A stretch of DNA of 64,000 nucleotides, taken from positions 3,615,501 through 3,679,500 of the forward strand of contig CP096134.1 of NCBI GenBank assembly GCA_023242925.1. The letters are read 5' to 3'. Below the pieces are notes generated by a model that was not told the DNA's origin, did not search any database, and saw nothing but the letters and a program-made list of their open reading frames with translations. The stretch comes from Hyphomonadaceae bacterium JAD_PAG50586_4. GTDB taxonomy: Bacteria > Pseudomonadota > Alphaproteobacteria > Caulobacterales > Aquidulcibacteraceae. This document shows positions 36,727 to 45,590 of the stretch, in pieces. A program made the position numbers and the translations under genes. Positions within the stretch are counted from its first letter, which is position 1; every line of letters begins with the position of its first letter.

Positions 36727-37217
36727 TCTCCAGGTCCTTGCTCACGTGTTGCGTTGGTCTTGAACTGAGGCCCCTTCCCTCCACCGCCATTACGCGGCTT
36801 CAGCGGTACTACGAGCCTCTCCGTCACCCCAATGCGCCAAGCCTGTCCCTCACGGGCGTCTTGTTGATCATCGCTAATCACGCGCTGGGGCTTCCCGTGT
36901 TGCGTGCGCTTTCCTTGTGTACATGCTGCCGCCAGTACCCCGGTGCAGCGAGCGGGCGTCGTCTTGCTCTCTCACCCGCTCGTGTCAGCCTTCCCCGAAA
37001 CGGCTGTCGGGTCGGCCTGCACATCGACCTTTTCGAGGCTTGCTCGGCGTTCACTCACGTTGCGGCCTGCACACTTGCTCTGTCACCTATTCGTGACACG
37101 ATTATCGAAGGCTTCAGCCAGTTCGTTACCTCCCTGTCTGCTCCGATCGCTTCCGGCTGGAGCATTTGCCGGGTGGGGCTTGCACCCACTGGAAAGCGCC
37201 GCCTTTGCACGGCGCAC

Positions 37218-37234
37218 GCCGAGAACGGTCATCA
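37218..37234 (+). repeat. Dispersed intergenic repeat, copy 10, right part
   Basis: GCCGAGAACGGTCATC completes the repeat interrupted by the intron. It overlaps the stop codon of the gene ending at 37232. Confidence 0.88.
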
Positions 37235-38161
37235 GGAAGCCCTCGCGAAGTCCGCCACACGCCATCGATGCCAATGCTGCCCCTGCACGAGGTGCAACTC
37301 GTCACCGCGACCATCAATCATCGTGACAGGATGGTCCGCTCCAAACGGCAGGCGCCACTCACCCGGTAAACGGCTCTCTCCCTCCTGGAGACTTAGCAAA
37401 ACGACACCATTGGCATCGTCTTGGTATCCGCCAGCCGCCAACACATGGGGGTATTTCACGGCGATTGCTCGCGTGCCGCGCAGATTGGTTGGCCAAGTGC
37501 GTTCGCGACCGTTGTGCATCTGCCAAATAGGAAAGTCCGTGTAGGTGCATGCCCACGCCTCATCGCCGAAGACATTTAGGGCGTAGCAATCGGTTACAGA
37601 CTCTAGGGTGGCATGCGCGAGGAGCGCGCCTCGATCTTCAAAGGCGGCGATACCATGAGCGCTGGGCGCCCACTCGCGCCCCGGCAATCGCCAATTGCGA
37701 TTTCCGAAGACACCTTCGTCAAACCAACCCACCCAGATGCGCTTCTGATCATCGATCTTGATGTGTTCGATGCCGTCGCCAAGCTCGATACGGCCTTCCT
37801 CGGCGCCATCGGCCGACAGCACACGTGCGTTCCCTTGGCCGTCTGAACGGGAATTCGCCACCAACCAACGCCCGTCCGGAAACTCATCGATCAGCGGAAA
37901 TGGCGCAAGCAATGGAAACCTGATGGCCTCGATCAACTGGTCCTCTTGAAGCATCCACACTCTGGCGCTTGCCTGAGTAGCAAGACGCCTAGTCTCACCG
38001 ACGGTCTTTTGCTCAAGGTCAGTTTGCCAGGCCGCGTAGAGGTCAGCATTAACTCCAAGCATTGCCAGGCGGCCCCCAGGCAGGGCTTTGAAACGCAGCA
38101 CGTGCCAGCCCTCAGGAAGAGCCGGCAGTGTTTTCGTCGTGGCCGTTGGTAGGACGCTCAT
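37232..38161 (-). CDS. Protein of unknown function, beta-propeller-like
   Basis: 309 residues with no signal peptide. Repeating short strands with WxxD/G turns (DEFPDGRWLVANSR, DDQKRIWVGWFDEGVFG, FGDEAWACTYTDFPIWQ) suggest a WD- or NHL-like propeller. No catalytic motif was recognised. The ORF ends inside a copy of the dispersed repeat that carries the group II intron. Confidence 0.62.
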   Translation of the reverse strand: MSVLPTATTKTLPALPEGWHVLRFKALPGGRLAMLGVNADLYAAWQTDLEQKTVGETRRLATQASARVWMLQEDQLIEAIRFPLLAPFPLIDEFPDGRWLVANSRSDGQGNARVLSADGAEEGRIELGDGIEHIKIDDQKRIWVGWFDEGVFGNRNWRLPGREWAPSAHGIAAFEDRGALLAHATLESVTDCYALNVFGDEAWACTYTDFPIWQMHNGRERTWPTNLRGTRAIAVKYPHVLAAGGYQDDANGVVLLSLQEGESRLPGEWRLPFGADHPVTMIDGRGDELHLVQGQHWHRWRVADFARAS

Positions 38162-38185
38162 CAGCCAATTCTGATCAACTTACCG

Positions 38186-38305
38186 ACGACAGCAATGGGC
38201 CAGTCGTGCGCCGATCGTAACTTTTTTCGAGTGGCCGTCGCGCTCAGTTCCAGCCATTGGCGCCCTGCCCGCCAATTCGGCTCACGATCGCCGAAAACGG
38301 CCCTG
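38186..38305 (+). repeat. Dispersed intergenic repeat, copy 11
   Basis: ATGGGCCAGTCGTGCGCC at the 5' part and CTCACGATCGCCGAAAACGG at the 3' end. Ends 17 bp from the minus-strand stop at 38322. Confidence 0.93.
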
Positions 38306-38321
38306 CACGTTGCCGCGCGGC

Positions 38322-39230
38322 TTAAGGCTGAACGACCTCTTCGCCAACAGGTCGCCATGTGTTGGCGCCATCGAATGCCGATGCGTACCAATTTCCGTCG
38401 ATGCACGAGATAAGGTGATCCGACAATGTTTCGCTGGTCTGCAATAGCTGGCCAGCGTAGCCAGCCAACATCGAAGTTGCGCTAGGCACGCGCTGATCGG
38501 CGTAAAAGTACGTAGCCCGGTCAACAACAAAAGCGTCGAAATTCACGCCACCCGCGCTGCACGTTTCCGGCAAGAGAAGATTGCTCAAGGCAAGGCCTGA
38601 AGAGGCGGAAACAACCTGCGCACCTTGAGCATTCGTCGTGCGGTCCAGAGCACCAATCTGCTCTCGCAAATTCGTCATTGCCAAATTCCATGCAGCTGCT
38701 TCGGTGAGCCGCAAGGCAGCCAAATCCTCTGCGGTAAGAGACCGTGATTTTTCCCCATCCTTCTGCACTAGGACTGCAATCAGGTCCCCCACGAAGGGTC
38801 TCCAGATGCCACCGAGCGAACCAGGAGCAGCGCGCATAGTCGCGGCGTAGGCTGATGGCCTAACGACCACCACAAAGCGGGCGCGATCCGGCACGAAAGA
38901 ACCAGTGACTAATGATTGGATCGCAGCAGATGCAGTCGAGGTCAGTCCGTTCACGTAGGTCTGAAGATTTGCCGGGTCCGCGCTATACTGTTGATAGACG
39001 TAGCTGGTGTTGAGGACAGCCTCACTACAGCTTTCTTGGGAACGACCGAGGTGGAGAGTGTGCTCGTCAACAGCCTCGACGCAGAGATCAGGATACTGGC
39101 GTGCTATCTCGTTCGCGACCGCGTCTCGGAAAGTCGCAGAAGAAAGTGTCTGCGCCGTAGCCGAGCCCGGCCTTGAACAAGCTGCGAGCACCATCGCCAG
39201 TACGAGCGCTGAGAACTTTGAACGCCGCAT
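38322..39230 (-). CDS. DUF1444-like lipoprotein
   Basis: 302 residues from the ATG at 39230; the frame upstream of that is translation of repeat copy 12 and is excluded. A lipobox (LAAC) ends the signal sequence. FRDAVANEIARQYPDLCVEA near the start and FVGDLIAVLV, SLTAEDLAALRLTE, AAWNLAMTNLREQI later resemble the DUF1444 (YtpQ-like) family. Function unknown. Confidence 0.7.
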   Translation of the reverse strand: MRRSKFSALVLAMVLAACSRPGSATAQTLSSATFRDAVANEIARQYPDLCVEAVDEHTLHLGRSQESCSEAVLNTSYVYQQYSADPANLQTYVNGLTSTASAAIQSLVTGSFVPDRARFVVVVRPSAYAATMRAAPGSLGGIWRPFVGDLIAVLVQKDGEKSRSLTAEDLAALRLTEAAAWNLAMTNLREQIGALDRTTNAQGAQVVSASSGLALSNLLLPETCSAGGVNFDAFVVDRATYFYADQRVPSATSMLAGYAGQLLQTSETLSDHLISCIDGNWYASAFDGANTWRPVGEEVVQP

Positions 39231-39277
39231 GTCCCTCCCCATGGTCATGGCTTCGCTGCCATCTACCACCAATATCG

Positions 39278-39396
39278 AACGGCTGCTTTGGGCCAGTCGT
39301 ACGCCATCCGACATTTTTCTCGAATGACCGCCGCGCTCTAAACCTGCCGATCGCGCCCTGCCCGTCAATCTGGCGCGCTCTCGCCGAAAACGGTCG
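39278..39396 (+). repeat. Dispersed intergenic repeat, copy 12
   Basis: GGCTGCTTTGGGCCAGTCG to CTCGCCGAAAACGGTCG, between divergent genes. On the minus strand it gives the open reading frame upstream of the DUF1444-like gene. Confidence 0.94.
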
Positions 39397-39459
39397 TCGC
39401 CAGCAGCTCAGCCCCGTCTTTGCGCAATTCGTTTACCCAAAGCGGCATAGTGAGAAAAC

Positions 39460-39750
39460 ATGCGCCAGACGCGGACACTCTTGCTGGTTTTGCTGGCCCT
39501 TCTCGCCATGCTTGGCGCGAGCCTTATCGTACTTGCGAACATCGGTGACGCGTCCGTTGTTGCGAGTACCGGTGGTATCTATAGCGCACTTGAGACCGCC
39601 GGCGCGCAAGACAATGTCTCTTTGCGCAATGACCTTTACGAGATTGTGCTTCGCCTCAAGAACCCATGGGCGGCGGTCCAGCTAACAGGCGTCATTGTCC
39701 TGTTGCTCGCGCTTGTCGCGCTGACCACAGTTTGGCGCACAACAAAATAG
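39460..39750 (+). CDS. Small two-helix membrane protein
   Basis: 96 residues with helices at about 6-27 and 71-90 and a polar loop between them. No recognised family. Bracketed by two copies of the dispersed repeat, like a stand-alone cassette. Confidence 0.6.
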   Translation: MRQTRTLLLVLLALLAMLGASLIVLANIGDASVVASTGGIYSALETAGAQDNVSLRNDLYEIVLRLKNPWAAVQLTGVIVLLLALVALTTVWRTTK

Positions 39751-39865
39751 CCCTGCGACGCGCCGGCGCGCGGACCACCCAATTTCGTGAGCGGCCCTAC
39801 TCGCTCCAATGCGGCCAATCGCTTCGCAGCACCGGCAACGGCGCACTCTCGCCGGTAGCGGTCAT
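39751..39865 (+). repeat. Dispersed intergenic repeat, copy 13 (degenerate)
   Basis: Follows the preceding stop codon directly. TTTCGTGAGCGGCC, CTCGCTCCAATGCGG and GCGCACTCTCGCCGG align to the consensus with several gaps. Confidence 0.65.
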
Positions 39866-39974
39866 ACAGCTTTAATGCCGAGCCGTTCCCTCAGCTCCAG
39901 AAGCAGACATTTGGAGTGCTGCCGGTTTCACGGACACCGAGTTAAGGTGTTTAAGGTGAGATCGGAGGTGGGCG

Positions 39975-40400
39975 ATGGCCCAGAAAAAGCGTCGGATACA
40001 TTCTCGAGAGTTCAAGCTTGAGGCGGTGCGGCTGATCCGTGAGCGCGGCGTGTCGGCAGCGCAAGCGGCCCGCGATTTGGGCGTGCACGAAAATTTGCTG
40101 CGGCAATGGGCGAAGGATTTCGCGGCCGACCCTCAGCACGCCTTCCCAGGCCAGGGGCAAATGAAGCCCGAGCAGGCCGAGATCGAGCGATTGCGCAAGG
40201 AAGTGACTAAGCTCAAAGCCGAGCGCGACATCCTAAAAAAGCCGCGGCCTACTTCGCGAAGGACCAAGCGTGATGTTTGGCTTCATTGCGAAACACCGGG
40301 GGATCTGGCCGCTGGCGTGGATGTGCGATGCGCTCGGTGTATCGCGAAGCGGATTCTTCGCCTGGCTGACGCGGCCCAAGGCCGCTCGGGCCAAGAGTGA
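39975..40400 (+). CDS. IS3-family OrfA (HTH_Tnp_1)
   Basis: The N-terminal 90 residues are an IS3-type OrfA: REFKLEAVRLIRERGVSAAQ is a helix-turn-helix for the inverted repeats, and EQAEIERLRKEVTKLKAERD is the leucine-zipper-like region. The frame passes a CTAAAAAAG run near 40233. With one more A the protein would end KKAAAYFAKDQA just before OrfB, so the last 50 residues shown may be out of frame. The same run occurs in copy B. Confidence 0.85.
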   Translation: MAQKKRRIHSREFKLEAVRLIRERGVSAAQAARDLGVHENLLRQWAKDFAADPQHAFPGQGQMKPEQAEIERLRKEVTKLKAERDILKKPRPTSRRTKRDVWLHCETPGDLAAGVDVRCARCIAKRILRLADAAQGRSGQE

Positions 40401-41136
40401 CGAAGCGATCGGGGCCAAGGTGCGCGAGAGTTTCATCCGGAGCGACCGTACCTATGGCGCACGCCGCGTTTGGCGTGATGTGCTCGAAGAAGGGTTCTCC
40501 TGCGGCTTACACCGCATTGAGCGTTTGATGCGCATTCAAGCGTTAAAGGCGCGGCCTCGCCGGCGACGCCTGCCGCCCGACACGGGCGATCGCAGCAGCG
40601 GCGCCATCGCGCCCAACGTTCTCGATCGGCGTTTCGTGGCGACGGCGCCCAACCAAAAGTGGGCTGCGGACTTCACGTACATCTGGACGGCCGAAGGCTG
40701 GCTCTACGTGGCGGTGGTGATCGACCTCTATTCGCGCCGCGTCGTCGGCTGGTCGATGCGCGCAACGATGACAGCCGAGCTCGTCGGCGAAGCATTGACG
40801 ATGGCGCTCTATCGGCGCGGACGTCCGGCGGCGCTGATGCACCACTCAGATCGTGGCAGCCAGTACACCAGCGATCAATTTCAACGGTTGTTGGCCGAGC
40901 ACGGCGTCGCCTGCTCGATGAGCCGCGCAGGCAATTGCTGGGACAATGCGGCGACCGAGAGCTTCTTCGCGTCGCTGAAATCGGAGCGCATCGCGCGCAA
41001 GACTTATCGCACACGCGACGAGGCCAGGGCGGACGTGTTCGATTACGTTGAGCGGTGGTACAATCCTCAGCGGCGGCACTCGACGCTCGGCTATCTCAGC
41101 CCAATTGCGTTCGAGCAACAGGAGGCGTTAGCTTAG
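40273..41136 (+). CDS. IS3-family OrfB transposase (rve integrase core)
   Basis: 287 residues with MFGFIAKHRGIWPLAWMCDA at the start, then an HTH-like region (SDRTYGARRVWRDVLEEG) and a DDE core. The core shows the first Asp in KWAADFTYIW, the second in HHSDRGSQYTS, and Glu in CWDNAATESFFASLKSE. The start overlaps the expected OrfA stop (TGATG). It catalyses cut-and-copy transposition. Confidence 0.92.
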   Translation: MFGFIAKHRGIWPLAWMCDALGVSRSGFFAWLTRPKAARAKSDEAIGAKVRESFIRSDRTYGARRVWRDVLEEGFSCGLHRIERLMRIQALKARPRRRRLPPDTGDRSSGAIAPNVLDRRFVATAPNQKWAADFTYIWTAEGWLYVAVVIDLYSRRVVGWSMRATMTAELVGEALTMALYRRGRPAALMHHSDRGSQYTSDQFQRLLAEHGVACSMSRAGNCWDNAATESFFASLKSERIARKTYRTRDEARADVFDYVERWYNPQRRHSTLGYLSPIAFEQQEALA

Positions 41137-41303
41137 GCGGGCGTCCACTGAACCGGCAGCACTCCAATTCGCCCTTATCCGCCGCGCGTCGTTCTGCGAT
41201 CGCATGGGAACGCAGCCGAGTGCGGCGTCAATTGTCTCCCCATCCAGGCGCACCGGCGTCGACGGGTCCGCGAAGCGTGCTAGGCCCGAGCCGGGAGGAA
41301 ACC

Positions 41304-42587
41304 ATGCGCATCATTGTCTCACTTCTTCTGGCCCTGCTGATCGCACCGCTCGCGGCCGCCGAGACCAGTTGGGTACGCGCTGGCCGGTTGGTCGATGTCG
41401 TCGAAGGCCGCGTGTTGAGCGACCAGCTCATTCGCATTGAGGATGGGCGCTTCACAGAGGTCCGCCCTTACGCCGAAGGTCTCCCACCTTCGGATGACAT
41501 TATCGACTGGTCCGACTTCACCGTGCTGCCCGGCCTAATGGACATGCACACTCATATGGTCGGCGACATTGCCTCATCGAATGTCGCGGCGCCCTTGATG
41601 AGTTCGCAGGCGCGAGACGCTCTGCTTGGCGCCGCCAACGCGCACGCCACGCTTCTTGCCGGCTTCACCACTGTGCGCGATGTGGGCGCCTATCGCGCCT
41701 ATACGGATGTCGCGCTGCGCGACGCCATCAATGCCGGCAATGTCGAAGGCCCGCGCATGTATGTGTCCGGCGCCTACATCACCGTGTCACGTGGCGGCGG
41801 CGAAGTGAGCGCTCTCTCACCCGATGTTGTCATTCCCGACGAGTTTCGGCGCGGTGTCGCTGACTCTGCCGATCAAGTGCGCCAACGTGTGCGTGAATTG
41901 CTGGCGGCCGGCGTTGACCAGATCAAGGTGATCGCCACCGGCGCCGTGCTCACTGCCGGCACCAACCCAGGCGCCCCGGAATACAGCGAAGCCGAACTCC
42001 GCGCCGCGGTCGATGAAGCGGCGACGCGCGGCGTCTACGTCGCAGCACACGCTCATGGCGCCGAGGGGATTCATCGCGCCGTGCGCGCGGGCGTGCGCTC
42101 CATCGAGCACGGCTCATATCTCGACGCCGAAGGCATCCGCCTGATGCGCCGACGCCCCGTCTGGCTAGTCGCCGACGTCTACAATGGCGACTACATCGAC
42201 GAGATTGGCCGCCGCGATGGCTGGTCCGAAGAAGTCCTGCGCAAGAACCGCGAAACGACACAAACCCAGCGCGACGGTTTCCGCGCCGCCGTTCGCGCCG
42301 GTGTGCGCATCGCCTTCGGCACCGACGCATGGGTTTTCCCGCACGGAGAAAACGCGCGCCAGTTCGCCTACATGGTCCAGAATGGCATGACGCCAATGCA
42401 AGCCATCCAATCGGCTACTATCAACGCGGCCGAGATGATGGGTCGCGCCGACGACATCGGCTCAGTGCGCACGGGACGCCGCGCCGACTTAGTCGCCGTG
42501 CGAGGCGATCCGCTGGCCGACGTCAATCTGCTCTACACCGATCTCGTTGGCGTCATGAAAGACGGGCGCGTGGTGCGTACGCCTTAA
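41304..42587 (+). CDS. Secreted amidohydrolase (imidazolonepropionase-like)
   Basis: 427 residues from the ATG at 41304, with GGGAGGA upstream. Signal peptide ending PLAAA, then the metal-dependent hydrolase fold: LPGLMDMHTHMVGD (HxH metal site), IKVIATGAV (second-sphere lysine), VAAHAHGAEGI, SIEHGSYL, and FGTDAWVFPHGENA with the catalytic Asp. Close relatives are periplasmic Xaa-Pro or cyclic-amide hydrolases. An IS3 element ends 137 bp upstream and may have separated the gene from its promoter. Confidence 0.88.
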   Translation: MRIIVSLLLALLIAPLAAAETSWVRAGRLVDVVEGRVLSDQLIRIEDGRFTEVRPYAEGLPPSDDIIDWSDFTVLPGLMDMHTHMVGDIASSNVAAPLMSSQARDALLGAANAHATLLAGFTTVRDVGAYRAYTDVALRDAINAGNVEGPRMYVSGAYITVSRGGGEVSALSPDVVIPDEFRRGVADSADQVRQRVRELLAAGVDQIKVIATGAVLTAGTNPGAPEYSEAELRAAVDEAATRGVYVAAHAHGAEGIHRAVRAGVRSIEHGSYLDAEGIRLMRRRPVWLVADVYNGDYIDEIGRRDGWSEEVLRKNRETTQTQRDGFRAAVRAGVRIAFGTDAWVFPHGENARQFAYMVQNGMTPMQAIQSATINAAEMMGRADDIGSVRTGRRADLVAVRGDPLADVNLLYTDLVGVMKDGRVVRTP

Positions 42588-42711
42588 GCGGGGCGCTAGA
42601 ATGCGACGGCCGTGTGAAGCCAGCGTTCGGCTAATGCCGGCCAATCCGTTATTGGGTCGGCGGTTTGGCGTACGCCGAACGCATATCGACCTTGCGCATA
42701 GGCACCTTTTC

Positions 42712-42831
42712 AATGACCCGCTTGGGCCACGGACCGGCGCTGAGCAATATTTCTCGAATGGCGTGCTCGACTCAATCCAGCCGCTCGCGCCCTGCCCGTC
42801 AATTCGGCGTACGCTCGCCGATTGCGGACAT
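42712..42831 (+). repeat. Dispersed intergenic repeat, copy 14
   Basis: AATGACCCGCTTGGGCCACG to CGCCGATTGCGGACAT; the imperfect outer inverted repeat is clear here. Confidence 0.95.
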
Positions 42832-42871
42832 ACAGGATACGGAGCTGATGCCGGATTGAAACGTGGACCTC

Positions 42872-43093
42872 CTACGATCCCTTCGTCGTTCTCCGGCAGA
42901 TTAGATTCCAAGCACCCCAACCGATCAGCCCAAACCCTAAGAGCGGGATGGCAAACACGTAGAAGGAAGTGGCTAGGAATAGCACGGCGTTGAATCGCTC
43001 ACCCGTGAACGTCGCGACAGCCATCATCACCGCGCCGGGCGCGACTAGCGTCAGCCCGATCGCCAAAATGATGCCTGCGGAGGTTCGGTCCAT
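42872..43093 (-). CDS. Small two-helix membrane protein
   Basis: 73 residues with helices at about 6-28 and 38-63 and a basic C-terminus. Lies alone between repeat copies 14 and 15. Function unknown. Confidence 0.58.
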   Translation of the reverse strand: MDRTSAGIILAIGLTLVAPGAVMMAVATFTGERFNAVLFLATSFYVFAIPLLGFGLIGWGAWNLICRRTTKGS

Positions 43094-43128
43094 AGCGCTA
43101 AGCTAGTAGTTCTTGGATCAGTTCTGAA

Positions 43129-43250
43129 GAGTCCGCTTAGGGCCAGCGTCGGGACATCAGAGATTATTTCTGAGCGTCTCGCGCGCTCAAACCCAGCCGC
43201 TCGCGCCATGCCCCCGTCAATTCGGCACGCCGTCGCCGAAGGTGGCCATT
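43129..43250 (+). repeat. Dispersed intergenic repeat, copy 15
   Basis: AGTCCGCTTAGGGCCAGCG to CGTCGCCGAAGGTGGCC, between divergent genes. Confidence 0.92.
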
Positions 43251-43305
43251 CGCCTAGCGTCCAGCAATAGAGTAAATGTGCGCCGCTACGCTCTCGGAAC
43301 ATGCC

Positions 43306-43822
43306 ATGAAATCACGTCTCGCCTTTACTGCACTCGCAGCAACGCTCATTGCGTGCTCGCAAACGGCGCCCCCAACGACGGGTCAGGCGAATGAACTCGA
43401 AATTTCAGAATCTCCGGGTGGGGCTTGCTTGTCCCCTAAACAGCTCGATCTGCGTCGAGACCACGGAGGTCGCGATCACAGGCCAAGGTGTTTGTGTTTA
43501 CAACGGGGAACGGCTTCCCTGCACTTGGTATGGATTTGAGTTTGATTATGTCCGGGCCCAGCCCGGCGATGAGGTTTTATGCGTTGTGACGAGCAATCGC
43601 AGCGCTGATTTTGGTGATCCTTCGGGCGTCAGCCGGGAGGATGCAAACCAGTTTGAGTACGAGCTTCCGCTAGAGAGCGAAGCCGGTCACTTCTTCAATC
43701 CGCAGTACACGATATTCGAGCCGAATGCGCCTAGTCGCGGCACGGTGCTTGAAGAAACGGTTTGCTCAATCGGCAAGCGCGAGTTGTTCAGGTTTCAGAT
43801 GGAGTTCCAATTTCCAAGATAA
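43306..43822 (+). CDS. Lipoprotein of unknown function, frame broken once
   Basis: The start at 43306 gives MKSRLAFTALAATLIAC, a lipoprotein signal with C at position 17. The frame changes near 43440; the second part (SSICVETTEVAITGQGVCVY and onward) runs to 43822 and contains CTWYGFEFDYV and CVVTSNRSADFGD. Several cysteines suggest an extracytoplasmic fold. A single cassette-like gene between repeats 15 and 16. Confidence 0.62.
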
Positions 43823-43827
43823 AGTCG

Positions 43828-43945
43828 AATGTCCGCTTCGAGCCAGTCCTGCGCCGTTCGACATTTTTCCGAACGGCCGGCGCGCTCCAAACAAGCCGCC
43901 TGCGCCCTGCTCGTCAATTCGGCTCAAGATCGCCGAGACCTGACC
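43828..43945 (+). repeat. Dispersed intergenic repeat, copy 16
   Basis: Exactly fills the gap between convergent stop codons at 43822 and 43946. AATGTCCGCTTCGAGCCAG to ATCGCCGAGACCTGACC. Confidence 0.94.
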
Positions 43946-44509
43946 TTAATCGCGACGGAATACGATCACATCAGACGACGTGGCGATGACGAAGGAGCGT
44001 CCGGTCGGTGAGAAACCGAATGCTCTTACCTCGGTCACGAATCCACCAAGCTTAGTAATGCGCATCTCTTCGCCTTGCCGAGTCCAGAGCATTGTCTGGC
44101 CTGGTGGGGCGACGAATACCTGCTCGTCGGGAAAGGTGAACGGATGGCGTTGCGTGTTCCAACCGTCATTCGCGCCGCTCGCAAGCCCGCCGCCTGCGAG
44201 CCCCGCCGTTCTTATCTGCTGTTCAGCTAAAGGCCCAATACCCGCCACAAGCAGATTTCCCGCGTCGAACGCAAACTCCTCGCTGTCATCGCGGGCGACC
44301 TTACTGCCGGCCAAGCAGTCAATGACGCCGCGCCCGTTGCTCGAAATACAAATGAGCAAATCCGACGAGTTGCCGAATCCAACGTCCGTCAAGCCACCGA
44401 CGGAAATGTTGGTCGGGCCAATCCAAGGTGCGGGCAGCGCTGACGCAATCGGCAGACGTTCCAGAGCGCCGAAGCGTTCTTTCAGGTGCGAGGGGATTTT
44501 GACCGACAT
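43946..44509 (-). CDS. Protein of unknown function, strand-rich
   Basis: 187 residues without signal peptide. Alternating short strands (ISVGGLTDVGFGNSSDLLIC, FAFDAGNLLVAGI, VRAFGFSPTGRSFVIATSSD) look like a few blades of a propeller. No recognised family. Confidence 0.58.
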   Translation of the reverse strand: MSVKIPSHLKERFGALERLPIASALPAPWIGPTNISVGGLTDVGFGNSSDLLICISSNGRGVIDCLAGSKVARDDSEEFAFDAGNLLVAGIGPLAEQQIRTAGLAGGGLASGANDGWNTQRHPFTFPDEQVFVAPPGQTMLWTRQGEEMRITKLGGFVTEVRAFGFSPTGRSFVIATSSDVIVFRRD

Positions 44510-44534
44510 TCTGGAGAGCTAACACTCGGAGGCG

Positions 44535-44655
44535 AATGTCTCAAATGGGCCAGTCGTGCGCCATCGGTGAAATATTTCGAATGGCTGGTGCGCTTCAATC
44601 GAGCCACTGACGCCCTGCCCGTCAACTCGGCTCACAATCGCCGAAATAAGACATT
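44535..44655 (+). repeat. Dispersed intergenic repeat, copy 17
   Basis: AATGTCTCAAATGGGCC at the 5' end pairs with AAATAAGACATT at the 3' end, so the outer arms covary with each other although both differ from consensus. Confidence 0.93.
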
Positions 44656-44701
44656 ATCGTCGCTCCGCGCTACAGTTTTTCTGTATCCGAGGGGCCAAGC
44701 A

Positions 44702-44977
44702 GTGCCATTCCACCTTTCAGGGACAATTACAGTCGCCGATGAGGACATTGGGGCAGTCCGAGCGGCGCTACCCGAACATATTCGTCGTACGCGCGCTGAG
44801 ACCGGCTGCATGTCGTTTGAAGTATGGGAACGAGAGCACGGCGTCTTCTCAGTTAAAGAGACGTTCGCAGACGAAGAAGCTTTCAAAGCGCATCAGCGAC
44901 GAATTGTCGGAACAGATTGGGCTAAGGCATCCGCTCGCGCAGTGCGGCACTACAAGACATGGGTCGACGACACGTGA
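44702..44977 (+). CDS. Antibiotic-biosynthesis-monooxygenase (ABM) domain protein
   Basis: 91 residues from a GTG at 44702 with GAGGGG upstream. HLSGTITVADEDIGAVRAAL, then EHIRRTRAETGCMSFEVWE and VKETFADEEAFKAHQ are typical of YgiN-like quinol monooxygenases, small dimeric ferredoxin-fold enzymes. Substrate unknown. Lies alone after repeat 17. Confidence 0.85.
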   Translation: MPFHLSGTITVADEDIGAVRAALPEHIRRTRAETGCMSFEVWEREHGVFSVKETFADEEAFKAHQRRIVGTDWAKASARAVRHYKTWVDDT

Positions 44978-45127
44978 TGATCGCGGCTGCCCTGCCCGCT
45001 CCAATCCAGCCGGTGAGCTTAGGGATTCCAATGCGGCAACCTTTCGCCGAGAGGCGACGTTCGGCTTTTGGCTATCGCCACTTCCAAATAGCCTCCAATG
45101 TCGTCCGAAGGACGGAGGCTGTTTGAT

Positions 45128-45568
45128 ATGAGATTGATCTGGATTCTTGCGGCGGCGTTTGCGGTCTGGGCAATCGGGACCCGGGCGCAGGCCGTAGATT
45201 TTTCTGCGGAGGCTCAGGCGGTCTTGGCGGTCGAAGATGCCTACATCGCCGCGGAGCTTGCGCGGGACGAAATGGCGCTTCGCCGTATCTTGGACGATGC
45301 CTTTGTGCTCAACCGAAGCGACGGCACAACCAAAGATAAGGAAGCCTTGATCACCAGCGTTCTGAGTCTGAACATGATTGGCCAGACAATCACTGAACGA
45401 ACGGTCTTGGTACAAGGCGATGTCGCGATCGTATGCGCGACCACTGAATTGACGTTCGCTTCGGCTACATCCGAACCAAGGGTGTCCCGCTTGCGGTACA
45501 CGAGCACTTACCAAAACCGCGACGGTGCGTGGCGCATGTTGGCGTTGCACATGTCGGCGCGGACTTGA
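45128..45568 (+). CDS. NTF2-like/DUF4440 exported protein
   Basis: 146 residues from the ATG at 45128 with GGAGG upstream. Signal peptide ending TRAQA, then an NTF2 fold: VLAVEDAYIAAELARDEMAL, LDDAFVLNRSDG, TERTVLVQGDVAIV and RYTSTYQNRDGAWRMLALH. The DUF4440 family has a pocket that can act as a small hydrolase or isomerase; the role here is unknown. Repeat copy 18 begins right after its stop. Confidence 0.82.
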   Translation: MRLIWILAAAFAVWAIGTRAQAVDFSAEAQAVLAVEDAYIAAELARDEMALRRILDDAFVLNRSDGTTKDKEALITSVLSLNMIGQTITERTVLVQGDVAIVCATTELTFASATSEPRVSRLRYTSTYQNRDGAWRMLALHMSART

Positions 45569-45569
45569 G

Positions 45570-45590
45570 AATGTGCTTGGGCGTCCGCTA
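45570..45590 (+). repeat. Dispersed intergenic repeat, copy 18, 5' fragment
   Basis: The GCGTCCGCT outer arm of the repeat, cut off from its remainder (46938-47046) by an IS110-type element. Confidence 0.7.

Larger units (their letters stand above)
35236..37217 (-). mobile_element. Group II intron inserted in a dispersed repeat
   Basis: On the minus strand the intron begins GTGCGCCGTGCAAAGG at 37217 and ends ...CTCTAC at 35236. Removing 1982 bp joins TTCTCGGC to GAGAGCGCGCC and restores a normal copy of the dispersed repeat, which fixes both borders. Domain V is visible at 35350-35382. The ORF lies in the domain IV position. The absence of an endonuclease domain, the short domain V and the hairpin target fit bacterial class C. 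Confidence 0.9.
39912..41166 (+). mobile_element. IS3-family element, copy A
   Basis: 1255 bp with 16-bp terminal inverted repeats TGGAGTGCTGCCGGTT and a 3-bp target duplication ATT (39909-39911 and 41167-41169). Same length as, and with identical translated ORFs to, copy B at 56529-57783. Confidence 0.95.
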
